DNA of 64,000 bases from Diphasiastrum complanatum (GCA_029204225.1 CM055111.1:23434899-23498898), one strand, 5' to 3'; shown: positions 9,901 through 22,985, counted from the stretch's first letter. A program made the numbers and translations. The notes: generated by a model not told the origin, from the sequence alone.

Positions 9901-11017
9901 CTGTGGCATGGAAGTGAATATGCTCCAGAGCATTGCATTGCGGGCAGATACCCCACGAGATGCTAGCACCATGCTTACAGCCAAGCCTTCAGGGATGTTG
10001 TGCACAGCAATGGCAAGAGTAACAATGATTCCCTGTGACAATCCTTTAGGTCCTGCAAATGAAACACCCACTCCTGAGCCTTCCCCAAATGAGTGAAGGG
10101 TCATTATCGCCACAACTAAAACCATCCTTCGTGCATCCGCTCCCTTCACTTCAATAAGGTTAACTTCTCCAAATCTTTCCAGATACTGCAAGGCATCAAA
10201 GGGTAAAATCAAGCCACTACGATAAATTCAAAACATGTTTCATAATTACTATCACATAATGTAAGTCTAGAGCTTCTTAAAGGGAACCTATTATCCAGTC
10301 AGTCGCTTCAAAAAACTACACTAAAAACACGAAATTTGAATCAAGCTCTTGCCCGGCCATACAAAATAATCGAAAAATTCAACAGATTAGAATGAAGGTT
10401 TGCATCCGGAATCAAATTGAAAGCCGTAGGACCTATGGTCCAACTCAGTTTTATATAGGAGTGTTGGGTATTTATTAATTGTCTGGTAGACTTTTAATAA
10501 TGTGGCATACCTTTTGACTGCAAAGTATGAAGAGTCCACCCATGAGGATGCCAAACACAACCCATGTGCCACTGCCAAATCTTTGGCCTTCCTGAATAAG
10601 GTCAAAACTTGCTGCCAACATTACACCCGAGGCGATCCCGTTGCAAATACCAGCCCATTGCGACTGTAAATTCATGAAAAAGAAGGGAACTGCACCCAAA
10701 CCTGTTGCAGCAGCCATGCCTAAGGTTAGCAGTGCAACTGTCCCCACCGCTACTTTTTTCCGGCTCAACGGCGGTGGCTCGGAACCCTCATGTCCCAGCC
10801 CTTCAGATTGAAAATTGGCCTGTTCTTGCGAGCGAACATGCACTTCGGTTGCACCCCTATATAGATCTTCATCCCCGTTTATACTCTGCTTCACCTCCAA
10901 CCCTAATTTAGCAGTTTCTTCGTCCGCTGCATAAATAGGTGCTAACGAATTTGCTGTTACCAACAGCAAAGTAAAAAGGACTGCAGAAGCATGGACTGCA
11001 CAAGTATTATGCACCAT
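9901..11017 (-). CDS. ZIP-family metal transporter, first two coding exons (At3g08650-like)
   Basis: ZIP proteins carry zinc and related divalent metals into the cytoplasm. Two exons are visible: exon 1 at 11017-10511 (169 codons) and exon 2 at 10185-9901 (95 codons), joined by a phase-0 intron (donor GTATGCC, acceptor TTGCAG). A second donor, CAG|GTTAGT, ends exon 2. The start at 11017 gives a good signal peptide (hydrophobic core, possible cleavage after IYA). Transmembrane segments follow, with AAATGLGAVPFFF and NGIASGVMLAASFDL. Exon 2 carries the metal-binding helices LHSFGEGSGVGVSF and HNIPEGLAVSM. An in-frame ATG at 11062 exists but lies beyond a likely splice acceptor. The match to Arabidopsis At3g08650, a protein of nearly 600 residues, is clear from the motifs. 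The remaining exons are not found down to base 1, so the gene is either truncated or has a very long transposon-filled intron. Confidence 0.85.
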
Positions 11018-11082
11018 CTTCGCTGAAAAGGTGTATAAATGAACATCACCAGATATGTGCATATTTATTCTGCTTCATTCCA

Positions 11083-11400
11083 CATGCAAAAATCTCACTA
11101 GAATTTGCATAATACTCGACCAAGACGGTGCTCGTAGCATATTACAGGCTGCTGCTTTTGCTTTCCTTGATAGAAAAAAAAAAAGCTACTTTGATTTCCA
11201 AATAGGGACAGGGCTCAGACCCTCATGGTTATCAAACAATCCTCATGCAAAAATCAGTAAAATGTGCATAATATTCAATCGAGACCGTGCTCATAACATA
11301 TTACGAGCCGCTAGTTTGCATTTCCTTGATCAAAAACATATTGCGCAGATTTTTAAATCAGGGAAAGGGCTCAAACCCATCTTGGCCATCAAAGAGCATG
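11083..11400 (+). repeat. Diverged tandem duplication, unit about 160 bp
   Basis: Copy 1 (about 11083-11242) and copy 2 (about 11243-11400) share ATGCAAAAATC, GTGCATAATA, the CATATTAC block, TTTCCTTGAT and an AGGG(A/C)..GGGCTCA(G/A)ACCC block. They differ at perhaps a quarter of positions. Both copies are open in the same plus-strand frame (about 116 codons in all), but I recognise no protein. Confidence 0.7.
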
Positions 11401-11590
11401 GTTAAGAATTACTATTGATACTGAGTGCAGAAGAAGCAACGGCATGCCATGGCGTGTGAAATAAAAATCAAGGAGAAAGACTACCCGGGTTGCCGCACGC
11501 TCACGGAAGCCTTGGGAGCATGGATCGATGGCATAGCCAATACATAAACACAAACCCTCATCGCCATACCCCTCCCCTTCTCTCTCTTCC

Positions 11591-11594
11591 CCCC

Positions 11595-11625
<31 letters not shown>
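11591..11625. repeat. C-run followed by (CT)n
   Basis: About 16 C residues followed by about 10 CT units, inside the probable leader exon of the ZIP gene. Confidence 0.9.
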
Positions 11626-11780
11626 GGAAAAAACGAAGGCGATGAGACGAGTGACCAGCTGGATGGTTGAAGGCGCCATCTGGCTCCTATATTATGACCG
11701 GTACGTGACCTTTTCAACGTCCCACCAGTGGCCCCATTTCGTGTTTGGCGGTCAGCACCGAATTTAGGGCTGCCCTTCAT

Positions 11781-12420
11781 GCAAATCTTTTGCTTAATAG
11801 AAGGTACTACTAGAGTTTTTTTACAATTTTGTCTTATGTGAAAGTTTTTTTTTTTTGCTCAAAGACTATAGCCATGTGACATATTGTGAACCCATGTATG
11901 TGGATTAAAATCTATGGTCAAGGTTTCAGCTCTCCCATGAGTTGCATCATGGCTGAAATTTCCCACGTTTTCATGACTCCCCCAGCATATAAGGAGACGT
12001 GATGACCTCATGCCTAAATTTTTGACCTTCCCATGTTTACAATTTTGATAAGGAGGTGCGTTGACCTCATGTTACGTTTAAAGCGTCTCCCACTCTCATG
12101 AGGCGCGATGACGTCATCCAAAATTTAAGCTTTAGTGCACTCTAGAGCAGGGCATTTTTCCTAGGGCGGAGATAGAAGGAGATAGAAGAGTATCATGGCG
12201 GTGCACACAGAACAACGGAGACAAAAAAGTATCATGGTTGTGGACACATAACACCGGCACAGCACAAGAATTGTATTAGGGGCGGTGGAGGTAGAACAAT
12301 GGTGCAGGAGGTGGTGGGAGGGTGTGCAGAGGCGGTTGGAGGCTCTACAGATCGAATGCTTATAAGCATTTGATTGAATGCTGACATGTTTACATGTTAC
12401 GTTTGCCAGCAGAAACGCTT
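11781..12420. other. Unassigned non-coding stretch
   Basis: Upstream of the ZIP gene. Contains several TGACCTCATG and CTCCCA-type words between 11930 and 12120 and GTGGAGG-rich sequence near 12280-12340. No open frame, repeat family or promoter could be assigned. Confidence 0.4.
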
Positions 12421-12424
12421 AGCT

Positions 12425-12790
12425 TTCTCATTGTCAAACTAGTCTCTCTCACCAGCGATCAATTCAGCTTACGTCTTGAACTGTGTGAAGAACTTGAATG
12501 CCTCTAATTTGTTCTTCAGAAAATAGGTTGCAGTCCTTTGAGAGAAGTCATCGATGAAGGTTAGGAGGTATAAAGCTCCTCCTTTGGAAGCAGTTTATAT
12601 CAGGCCATAGATGTCGCTATGTATAAGATGTCCCACAGTTCCTTGGCCAGTAGTATGACCTTCATTTTGAGCTTCAAAATATGGTAGTACTCCCATCGAG
12701 TCTGTAGATAAGACAAGAACCTTAAGATAAATCCATTCTGGTTGAGTGAGATCGTTGGTAGAAACAACGATTTCAGAATATTGTTGACTG
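12425..12790 (-). pseudogene. Copia integrase fragment
   Basis: The reverse complement of 12425-12610 reads as a Ty1/copia integrase core start: HSDIYGL near 12605, then LTFIDDFSQRTATYFLKNK and FKFFTQFK, with one frame break. The second catalytic Asp and everything after are missing. It lies less than 300 bases from a primer site and LTR (12865-13489), where a complete element would have more than 1 kb of gag and protease, so gag and protease have been deleted. Confidence 0.75.
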
Positions 12791-12864
12791 TGCGCTTGCT
12801 AGAACGATGTGTTGATAAAAACAATACTTGATAATCCGCAATAGAAATACATATTATTGAACAG

Positions 12865-12879
12865 CCCACTATGATACCA
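12865..12879 (-). other. Primer binding site of minus-strand copia
   Basis: The minus strand reads TGGTATCATAGTGGG directly after an LTR ending in CGACA. This is the tRNA-Met primer site with two changes (TGGTATCAGAGC expected). Confidence 0.7.
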
Positions 12880-13489
12880 TGTCGTAAATCGATAGGTTAG
12901 TTAACGGAAGCTCGAACGGGTGCGTGTAGGATCGGAAGCACAACAAACAACAACAAAATATTCAAATTGAATGATTCAGACAAATTCACAATGAAATGAT
13001 ACAGTAGTTGGACTGCAAATTTGCACTTTGATTAATATCAAATAATGAGTACAATACTTGAAGTGATAACTTCAGCTTACAATCATTGAGAGTGATAACT
13101 CTGGTTACAGAAACTCGAATAATCAGAAGAAGTTTTCTAATGAAGATTCTAGGATTGATATCCTACAAAAATATCTATAACTACCTTTTGTTGTAGTTAT
13201 TACAGCCGCCTCATTACAGTTAATGCATGTACAAAGTGGGGCATACTGTCAACGCAAAGTCGTTGAGTTGGATTTATCAAAATTTACAAGTATCGAAAAA
13301 TGTACAATGACTCAAGAAATACTGACTCAAAAAATATAAAAAATTTTGAGTCGATCTAGTATTGAATAATTCTAAAAAATTCGATCCTGAATTTTTTTAT
13401 CCTCTGTTCAGAAATTCAAGCCTTCTGTTTCTGGTTTTTCAGGATGCTCACTATTGAATGGATTTGAGGCTGAGCATCGAATTCCAACA
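12880..13489 (-). repeat. Copia LTR, 610 bp
   Basis: On the minus strand it starts TGTTGGAATTCGATG (13489 downward) and ends TTTACGACA at 12880, next to the primer site. The TG...CA ends and TGTTGGAA start are typical of copia LTRs. A block near 13050-13130 is similar to 45735-45810, so a related LTR is present in the same orientation at 45553. Confidence 0.75.
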
Positions 13490-14310
13490 TAGGAAACACA
13501 ATAGGAGACATGTAGGAGCAAAACCTCCCAACCAATTCTAGATCAATCCTAGATCTATCCTGGATCTAGCCCCCAAGCCATGTCATGTGAAAGCAAGAGG
13601 AGAAGAGAGCAACTGGTAACCTTAACCCAAGTTGTTGAAGGAAGAATCCCTACCTCATTATATAGAGAGTAGATTCCTTTAATGAACCCATGCAATCCCC
13701 ATGCAAGTCAACTATAAATAGGTCACATCTCTTCATGCGATCAGGCATAGATTGATAATCAAGATCTATCTCAAAAAATGAAGGCAAGAGCACTTTATTA
13801 CATGCATATATCAATCTTACATGTACTTTCACATGTGTGGAGACTTGTCAAAGAAAAAACTAAGTGTGAAAGAACCTATCTCTTGGGTAGAGAGAGAAGT
13901 CAACATGTAAAACTCGGGTAGAGAGATAGTGCCAAATTGACTCAAAATAGTGTATCTCACATTAACTCCAAAAAAATCTACTACAAATAAACTAAACATG
14001 CTCTGTAATAGGAAATTAAGGTGAGGAGAGCTTCAATATGATTGGACCCACCCCTATTTTTATATGTCTAAATTTGATTGGCTTGATGACATGTGAGCCC
14101 TCAAATGTGATTGAGCCAATTTGGTGCATATCTCTCTTTTGATTGGACCCAAGATTCTATGCCAACTCATAGGAAGCGTCACTCACCCATTCACAACTTA
14201 ACAATTGTAACAAGCCTAACTAGCTCGAGCTATATCATGTCCTACTTTTGGCCTAATCATGTGTACTTGCCCATTTTGCCTTCTAAGCCAAAATTGGTTC
14301 GATAAAGGAA
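13490..14310. other. Unassigned stretch between two copia elements
   Basis: No coding frame or repeat family recognised. An AACTATAAATAGG sequence at about 13709-13722 would suit a TATA box on the plus strand but has no gene after it in the next kilobase. Short GATCTA-rich repeats occur at 13545-13570. Confidence 0.4.
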
Positions 14311-15195
14311 TGACGATTTGATAATTCGAAGACTATGAACGAACTATCGAGCACAGCGGAATAAGCCTTCTTTCCTAATGCATGACTACGCCTATCAATA
14401 ATTGAACAAGGCTATAATGACAAAAGTCATGTTCAATCTTTTAGCAAATAACTTTGAAATCATTAGTACCAAAGTGATTTTGTAGCCAAACAATTTTAGA
14501 GTGTAAAGTGGGGTAAAAAATATAGCAGCGTTGAAGTATTCAACAGATCAAACGAAACAATAAGAGATTTATCAGTTATAAATAACTACAGAGAAGCATA
14601 CATTCTGATATGATGGAGCACAAAACAATATAATACAAAAACTGCATATTCTAAGCTATCTCTGAGTAACTGAAAACTCTGTTTGATGCACTTCCGTTAG
14701 TAAGCAATAAGCGCTAATAACAATACTCTAGTAGAGCTCTAAAAGAAAACTTTCTACAGACTACAATGCACTACACTCTCTGTGTGTAAGTCTTTGATGA
14801 TCAGCTATTTATACTAAGGTAGGTTAAGCTCATCCAATAGGACAACTAATCAGGTCGCAGATCGCAATTGCCAATTGGCTATAATACCCTGTATCCATCC
14901 AGTTAGGACTTCTCAGAAATTTACTTGCAAAGCAATTAGGGAAAGTCTTTAGCTTCATATCAAGTGGAACAGTAACTGTCGTTCCTCGACATGGTCGACT
15001 TCTTTGACTTTCGTCGGTGACATTGATAAGTCGAATAATGTCTGAGGATGATGTCCGATATGTCGAATCCACCTATTGAGGGATTCCAGAGTATTTGTGC
15101 AAACTGTGTAAGAACTATAGAACTGGATAATAAATGGATGAAGATTAAAGATCGATTATTTGGATGAATGACTCACATAGTAGAATAATCCAACA
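14311..15195 (-). repeat. 3' LTR of copia element I (inner end firm, outer end uncertain)
   Basis: On the minus strand a polypurine tract (AAGGGAGAG) ends at 15196, followed by TGTTGGATTATTC starting at 15195. A TATA-like TATAAATAG reads on the minus strand near 14810. The outer end is placed at 14311, where the plus strand begins TGACGATTTG and the following GCACAGCGGAA resembles the inner edge of the LTR at 45553. The partner LTR is missing, so the outer end cannot be confirmed. Confidence 0.55.
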
Positions 15196-16430
15196 CTCTC
15201 CCTTAATCTGAATCCATGAATGCTTCCACCTTCAAACTTAGTTATGCGCAAAACTTTCTATGTGCATCCAAGCTTAGTGCCTTAGTAAAAATATGAGTGT
15301 CTACATCTCCTGCCCAACTTGCATTTGAATAACCACTAGGAATATTGAGTTCGTCATTATCGACTGTTCCATAACAAATGCATAAGTTCAGAGTAGTTCG
15401 AATGTATCTCAAAACTTTGATAAGAGCCTTCCAATGTGTAATACCAAGATTAGTCATAAATTGACTGCAAAAGCTATGTATTGTCTGGTATAGATCATCG
15501 CGTACATAAGAGATCCTACTATTTAATGATAAGGATACTCATGCATCTTCTCTTCGATTGTTTGAGGACATTGGTCCTTTGAAAATTTGAGTCTTGGGTC
15601 CATCAGTGAGTGAGCTAATTTGCAATTCACCATATTATATCTGATCAACATATTGTGAATATATATTTGCTGAGTATTATAAATCAACTTCTGTTTTCTA
15701 TCTCTTTGGATTTGAATACCTAGACAGTAATGAGTTTCGCCCAGATCGGTCATGTTGAACTCTGAAGACAACATTGATTTAGCTTCTTTTATTAGATTGA
15801 TATTGTTGCTGAAAAGCAGTGTCTTGTCCACAAAGTGATAATAACAAAAGAATGTTGCACTGACTTGAAGTAGACATTAGAATTTGAAGTGCTTGGTTTA
15901 TAGCCGTGATCGATAAGAAAAGTGTTGACCCTTTGAAATTATGCACTAGCAGATTGCTTCAAGTTATAAAGTGCTCTTTGGAGTTTACATACATGATTCT
16001 GTTTGCCTTCGATTTATAACCTTTGGGTTGCATCATGTAAATATCTTCTTCGATAACTCCATTAAGATATGTTGTTTGTACATCCATTTGATGTACTTCT
16101 GAATCTGTTGTAGTAACAAATGACAATAGGAATCTGATTGAATAATGTTAAACAACTGGACTGAAACTCTTAGTGTAGTTGACATTATGTACCTGAGAAA
16201 ATCCTCTGGTGACAAGTCGAGCTTTCTTTGATCGATGCTTCCATCTACCTTGTACTTGATTTTAAATATCCATTTGCAACCAACTACATTTTTGCTAGCA
16301 AGTAATCTGACAATGGTCCAAGTCTGATTCTTGATAAGAGATGAATACTCTTTATCCATAGCTTCCTTCCAAAGATCAGAATCGGGCTGATTGAGTGCGT
16401 CTTCGATAGTAATCGGCTCTTGAACAAGGT
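15196..16430 (-). pseudogene. Copia RT and RNase H (element I), broken
   Basis: RNase H pieces at 15242-15457 include HWKALIKVLRYIR and GYSNASWAGDVDT, where an Asp is expected at the first catalytic position. RT pieces run from 16420 down to 15523: NVVGCKWIFKIKYK, then a short palm segment near 15830, then MTDLGETHYCLGIQIQRD and a tail near 15600. Part of the palm is shifted out of frame near 15840. Several stops and shifts make it inactive. Confidence 0.85.
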
Positions 16431-17510
16431 AGGCTAAAGACTCATTGATATACCTTATAGGTGGTCTGTGTTCTCTTGTCGATCTTCTGGGTAATGAGTG
16501 AAGTTCATTATTTTCATTATGCTGTATTTATTGAGGTGCAACATCATCTTCTTCGAAATCATTGCTGATAAGTTGGTCGTTTGTCTGTAGTGATGAGCTA
16601 GGACCTTCAATAAGATTAGTTGACTTAGGAACTGAAAAGTTCGATAAATCGGGAGAGTCCAATAGTTCGGGTATATGAGCTTTGCCCTTACCTTTGAGGT
16701 CGATAAACTGATCTTTGATGAAGATGATATTTTGACTGGTGAATATCTTCGACTCGATAGGATCATACAACTTATAAGTTATATCTTAAGTAGTGTAGTT
16801 GATGAAAATAGATTCTACTGGAAGTCGAGCTTATTCCTGAGATCTTGCGGTATTTGGACATAAGCCATACATCAAAAAACTTGTAGATTTGATAATGATG
16901 GTTCGGAGCCTGTCCAGACTTCATATGGTGTTTTGACTGATAGACCTTAAGTTGAATATTTGTTCTGAATATAGTCTGTAGCGGAAACAACTTCAACCTA
17001 GAAGGATTGCGGAAGTGTCACATGAGCAAGCATACACTTGGACGATTCGACTAAGGTTCTGTTATTTCCCTCAGCAAGTCCATTTGACTAAGGCAAATAG
17101 GAGGTAATGTATTGTTGTTCAATGTCATTGTTAAGGCAATACTCCTTGAATTCGGTAGAGATTTATTATCTCCCCTTGTCGGACCTCAGTGCTTTAATTC
17201 TTTTACCAGTTTCCATTTATTCATGCTCTTTGAGTTGTTGAAAGATTTTGATCCGATTATTGCTTAGTAAAATAAAATGCTGTTCTTTTGACCTAAATCA
17301 GTAATTCTACTTATTGATAACATATTCGTAGAGAGTTTAGGTACATACAAAACTTTTGATAGTAGCTTGAATTGATCATGTTAGAACTTCAATCTTCTAG
17401 TGCCTTCACCTTTGATAATATGTGTGCTATCGTCGCCAAGATGAACGAATTTCTTTGTACTGTAAGACATATAGGAGTGAAAATGCTCACAATGAATAGC
17501 TCGAGAATTC
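16431..17510 (-). pseudogene. Copia integrase and linker (element I), broken
   Basis: From 17510 down, the minus strand holds the integrase core (segments matching KALRSDKG and EFKEYCLNND in shifted frames near 17110-17210), a C-terminal part near 16830-17050, then the acidic Ser-rich linker before RT at 16455-16770 (ENTDHL, EDDVAPQ). The same region in the relative at 59.2-60.2 kb is better kept. Frame breaks occur about every 200 bases. Confidence 0.75.
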
Positions 17511-18420
17511 AAAAACCAAGAATTATCAAATAGCGCCTTTTGGTCTTTGACATTAAACGCTCATTTGTCCCTGTCGAGATTGAGAGGTAGAGATGACACC
17601 ATGATTGCATTCGCCTATTGATTTGGTTGCTTATTCGCTTTAAGTCTGCAATCATGTATCTCATGATTAGTGCGTTTGCAATACTTACGAAACATCTTCT
17701 TCTTCGACTGTGGATTTGAAAACTGCTCTTGACTTTTTGTCGGTTTCTGATTTGATGCGGACTGCATAGAGCTTTTCTTCTTTTGTCGTTTTGAGCCTTT
17801 GTTGACATATAGAGCATGAGATGATGAATTCAAAGAGGTATCTTGACTTCTTCGATTGTCTTCTTGCAGCAACATAGTGATAACTCTAGTAAGAGTTAAT
17901 CTGAGTGTGTCAATATGATCATCACCCAGTTCTCATATGTAGAAGACATGCTTGAAAGCAATGTCATGATTGCATCTTGATCGTCGATGATCAATCCGAC
18001 AGCTGCCATCTGTTGCAAGAAATTCTTAAACTAGTTAACGTAATTATGAAGTGAATCACCATTCGACATCTTGAGTGTGAAGAATTTTCATCTGAGATGC
18101 AAATTAGAAGTCACGTCCCTCACATCATATAGTGAGCTCAGGATGTCTCACACTTTTTTTCAAAGTTTACCATCATTTGATTTTCACTTTGAGTCGGTTG
18201 TGTCATCTTTAAGTTTTACTTCGATATCTGTGACAACATCCCACAACTCGTTGGTGATTAGCAAGTTTTTCATCTTAAATTTTCACAAATAGTAATTGGA
18301 TCCATTTAGCTTGTCTGCGATGAGACTGACTTTACTTTGAGAATCCAATTGGAACTTTAGTCTGTCAAAAAATCAATGACTTAAGAATGATATCGTGCAA
18401 CGCTAGAATTGAAATCAATT
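17511..18420 (-). pseudogene. Copia gag and protease region (element I), broken
   Basis: Minus-strand fragments at 17509-17875 include the zinc knuckle CKRTNHEIHDC with a degraded first Cys pair (FRKYCKRTNHE), Lys- and Gln-rich flanks, and upstream gag sequence up to about 18400 in broken frames. The position between primer site and integrase fits gag. Confidence 0.7.
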
Positions 18421-18444
18421 ATATGATACTAAAATTTGATACCA

Positions 18445-18634
18445 CTAAAATCTGAAACTAATCCCTTGAGGGCTTGGGTTTTTTGTAATGGAAATGGAAG
18501 ATTCCGGAGAATGGGAAAAAGAGGAGGTGAGGGGGAGGAAGCAGAAAAGAGTGGAGAGAGGAGTGAAGAAATAGAGAGTTTGAAAGGCAACTATGTGGTG
18601 AGCAACGTTGGCACTCCCCGACAACAGCACCAGT
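18445..18634 (-). other. Stub of gypsy leader with tRNA-Asp primer site
   Basis: 18615-18632 reads on the minus strand TGGTGCTGTTGTCGGGGA, close to the tRNA-Asp primer site TGGCGCCGTTG(C/T)CGGGGA of Tat/Athila gypsy elements. It lies two bases from the LTR end at 18635. About 170 bases of pyrimidine-rich leader follow down to 18445, where copia I sequence starts. So an internal region once extended to the left of this LTR. Confidence 0.75.
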
Positions 18635-20040
<1,406 letters not shown>

Positions 20041-20230
20041 GGGTCCACGGCCCAAAGTAGTCCCGGTCCCTCGGCACTAGGCTACAACTGTCGTGAAGGG
20101 GCACTGTTGTCGGTTCTTTTATTGCTGGGACATGGGTGCTTCAGGAAAAGCGTGGATAAAATTCGCTTACGTAAAACATGAGGATTTATTGGATGATGGC
20201 GATCAGCAAGAACTTGGACTTGCCAGATTT

Positions 20231-22107
20231 TCAATAATACCCATAAGGGTCTGGTGGCCATTCTAGATAACCTTGTTCATTGAAAATTGGGTAGTCGAGG
20301 TATGCCATCAGAGGATCCCAAGATAAATCTTGCAAATATAATGGATCCTCATAGATTGGCGCAACTGGTCCCAATGTCATGGACTCTCCCAAATCATTAT
20401 AATGTCGATATGACATACTTGCTTGACTCTCTTGTCTATCCAGGTATTCATGGTATGCCATGACCTGACGACTTTCCTCAACAGTCAATATCATAGATTT
20501 AGGACAAGGCTTTGTCATTGTAAGTTCTGGTTCTTACTGTACAATTGTTGGTTCTTGTTGTACAATTGGCCGTTTTGGGCTTGGATTCCTTGGATTTGGC
20601 CGTCTAAGCAATGTGATGTCCTGATGTAGCTTTGTGGTGGCCAGATGTTGAGTGGAACATTCTGACTTTGGTTGGATGTTGCTTATGATGGGCGTTGAAA
20701 TCAGAGGACAATCTCCCACCTTAGTCTTTCCTTTCTCAATGGACTGCTCTCTTGAAGGTGGTACAGATGGATCGTTGCGTTGACTGGTAGTCAGTTTGCC
20801 TTCAAGTTGCATGGTTGACGTGAGACCCCTTTGTAATTCATCCACCAGAAGTTGTTGCAGCATTTGTTTAATGAGGCTTGGTAAAATCTGATGGATTACA
20901 TATGTTGCCAATTTTTGGACTTCTTCTGCTATCTTTGGTTGGATAGATTTTACCCACTCCGACTTTTGTGGTGTTGGTGATTCACGTGTGGTCGTGTCAA
21001 CTTGTCTTAGGATCTTTCTCTCATTCCTTCCATCCGCATCTGCTTCGTAACAAGGTGGCACTAGAAGTTTGCGTTTGCAGTGCAACTTCTCAGTTGGTGG
21101 ATTTGCATGGTCATATGTAGGTTACCGATTCAAGAAGGTAGGAGTCATAACTGCTTTTCTTGGATCTCTTAGTGGACAATCACAACATGGGTGATTGATG
21201 CCGCATTGTTCACACCAAGGATAAAAGGAGGACAGATCATTTCAATGTGGACATTCTGATCTACGATGTTTACCTCCACTTTCGAAACACCGTACCGTGT
21301 GTAAGATTCTGTCACCTCTCAATTGATGCGCGTACACCGGTATTAGGTCTCCTTTAATCCCTTCCACGAAATATAGTGGTGAGCGAGTTTGAACTTTCCC
21401 TGCCTGGGATGATCCGATCGCTGATATAACCAATACTTCCACCGAACCTTGCCTAGCCACTAGAGAAGATTCTGAAAGTCCTGAGACCGCTCCCTTTCCT
21501 TTGGAGGAGCGATCTGATGGCAAGCTAGATGGCATAGATGAGGATTTTGTTGATTGATTTCCAATCTCCACAATTTCCTTATTGGCTTTATTTTGTAATC
21601 TCGGATTTCGAACTGGACATTGAGGTGTTGGATGTTTTCCAAAACAATAATGGCACTGGTAAACAATGGTCGGATCTTTCGATTGGCATTTCGTGGTTCT
21701 GGGAGGTAATCAGTTTGACTGCATATCTCATCTGTGTCACTGACAACTTGCATCTGATCATCCGTACTACTAGTACTTTGGCTAGCATTGTCTAAGGCAT
21801 CTTGTGGATTAGATCCTCTATCATCCCTAATTGTTTGAATGCTGGATATGGGTTGTGCTGGTGTGTGCAAGATCTGTGCTTCTACAATAGCCTGCCTTAC
21901 AGAGTTCGTTTGGACTGGTATATGATGTAAAGGGTGGCATACCAATCTTGATCTCGTGCGGTAATCCGGCATAAAAAATGCCATTTTGTGGTGACTAAGA
22001 AGACCGGTATTCCAATCTGCCGCCATCTTGGCAAATCGTGCAGTGTAGCCCTTGAGAGTTTCTCTGGGAAGCATCGAGATTTGGGTAAGCTGCTCATACA
22101 TTGCCAT
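20231..22107 (-). pseudogene. Second gag-like ORF of element A, between pol and 3' LTR
   Basis: From 22107 down: a gag-like helical segment (YEQLTQISMLPRETLKGYTA, then RFAKMAADWN) near 22000-22100, then zinc-knuckle-like motifs near 21640 (CHYCFGKHPTPQC), 21290 (CFESGGKHRRSEC, second Cys lost) and 21200 (CEQCGINHPCCDC). All three have three residues between the second Cys and His, one fewer than the standard CX2CX4HX4C. A Lys-rich segment with a predicted helix (20600-21085) and a Tyr/Pro-rich tail ending PPDPYGYY at 20231 follow. Stops and shifts split it into at least four frames. It lies where Athila/Tat elements carry an extra ORF; here that ORF resembles gag, not an envelope. Its role is unknown; nucleic-acid binding is an inference from the knuckles. 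Confidence 0.6.
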
Positions 22108-22299
22108 GGCCTATTGTGTGCAAGATGAAGATGACATGGAGTGGGGTGGTGATGTACGAGAGAGAGATTGGGGGATGCAGTTTTTGAAATGTCTATGAGG
22201 GGATTGATGAGGAGGAGATGGAAGAAGAAAAGACATGATGAATAAAGCAGAAAAAGTTCCTTTGTCTAGAACATTCACGGTTTGGGCAAGGGTAGATTT

Positions 22300-22985
22300 T
22301 ATAAATAAATTCACTTATGCCCCTTCAGCGAAAGTCTTATGACCACTTATGTAGGTTTTTTTTTTTTTTTGGCAAAGGGTTAGTTTTGCTTCAAAAAAAC
22401 TACTTTTGACACTTTTTTGCAAGTTTATAGAAGGATTTTTCAATACCAACTATAACTCGCTTTAGCCTTGGCGGTCTTGGGAGGAGTCTATCAAAGACAA
22501 AGTCACTCACCAACATAGGCTTGGGCTAAAATTATATTATATATTTTTTTTTATAGAAAAAGGCCTTCGAGAGTCGTGGGAGGAGCTATCAAAGATAGGG
22601 TCGCTTCCCAACGAGGCTAATGGCCCAATTTGTTTTTTTTTTTTTGACAACAATTAGTGAGACCAAGATGAAACTTCAGAGGCCTTTACAAAAGTTTGTT
22701 GTTTTTTGTTTTTTTTTCTGAAAATAAACCCTTGCAGATTTCGTGTCCCAGTCTCAACAAGATAGAACTTCAGAGGCCTCTACAAAAGTTTTTTTTTTAA
22801 AAAATTTGAAAACAAACCCTTGCAGATTTCTCTATGTCCTGGTCTCAACGAGATGGAACGTCAGAGGCCTCTACAAAAGTTTCTTTTTTAAAAAAATTTG
22901 AAAACAAACCCTTGCAGATTTCTCTATGTCCTAGTCTCAACGAGATGGAACGTCAGAGGCCTCTACAAAAGTTTTTTTTTTTTTA
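22300..22985. repeat. Spacer with about 3.5 tandem copies of a 90-bp unit
   Basis: Units near 22655-22710, 22722-22800, 22801-22890 and 22891-22985 share ACCCTTGCAGATTTC, GTCCTGGTCTCAACGAGATG and TCAGAGGCCTCTACAAAAG, each ending in a T-run. Two further related copies of the core occur in the 5' leader at 27450-27520 and 27614-27690. Confidence 0.85.

Larger units (their letters stand above)
11018..11780 (-). promoter_or_regulatory. Probable 5' UTR, UTR intron and promoter of the ZIP gene
   Basis: A splice acceptor CACCTTTTCAG (minus strand) ends at 11023, five bases before the ATG, so a leader intron is likely. A matching donor G|GTAGTC lies at 11484. The leader exon would then be in about 11485-11700, containing a purine-rich tract (a C-run followed by (CT)n on the plus strand, 11591-11625). 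A CATAATATAGG sequence near 11690 could be TATA-related. The intron holds two diverged tandem repeats. This is inferred from splice signals only. Confidence 0.45.
14311..18444 (-). mobile_element. Ty1/copia retrotransposon I, defective
   Basis: Minus-strand order from high to low coordinate: primer-site-like TGGTATCA (18437-18444), gag with zinc finger, integrase, RT, RNase H, polypurine tract, 3' LTR. This is the copia order (integrase before RT). Its RT and RNase H are close to those of the copia fragment at 58.0-60.2 kb, so both belong to one family. The 5' LTR is missing: leader sequence of a gypsy element lies directly beyond 18445. Confidence 0.85.
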
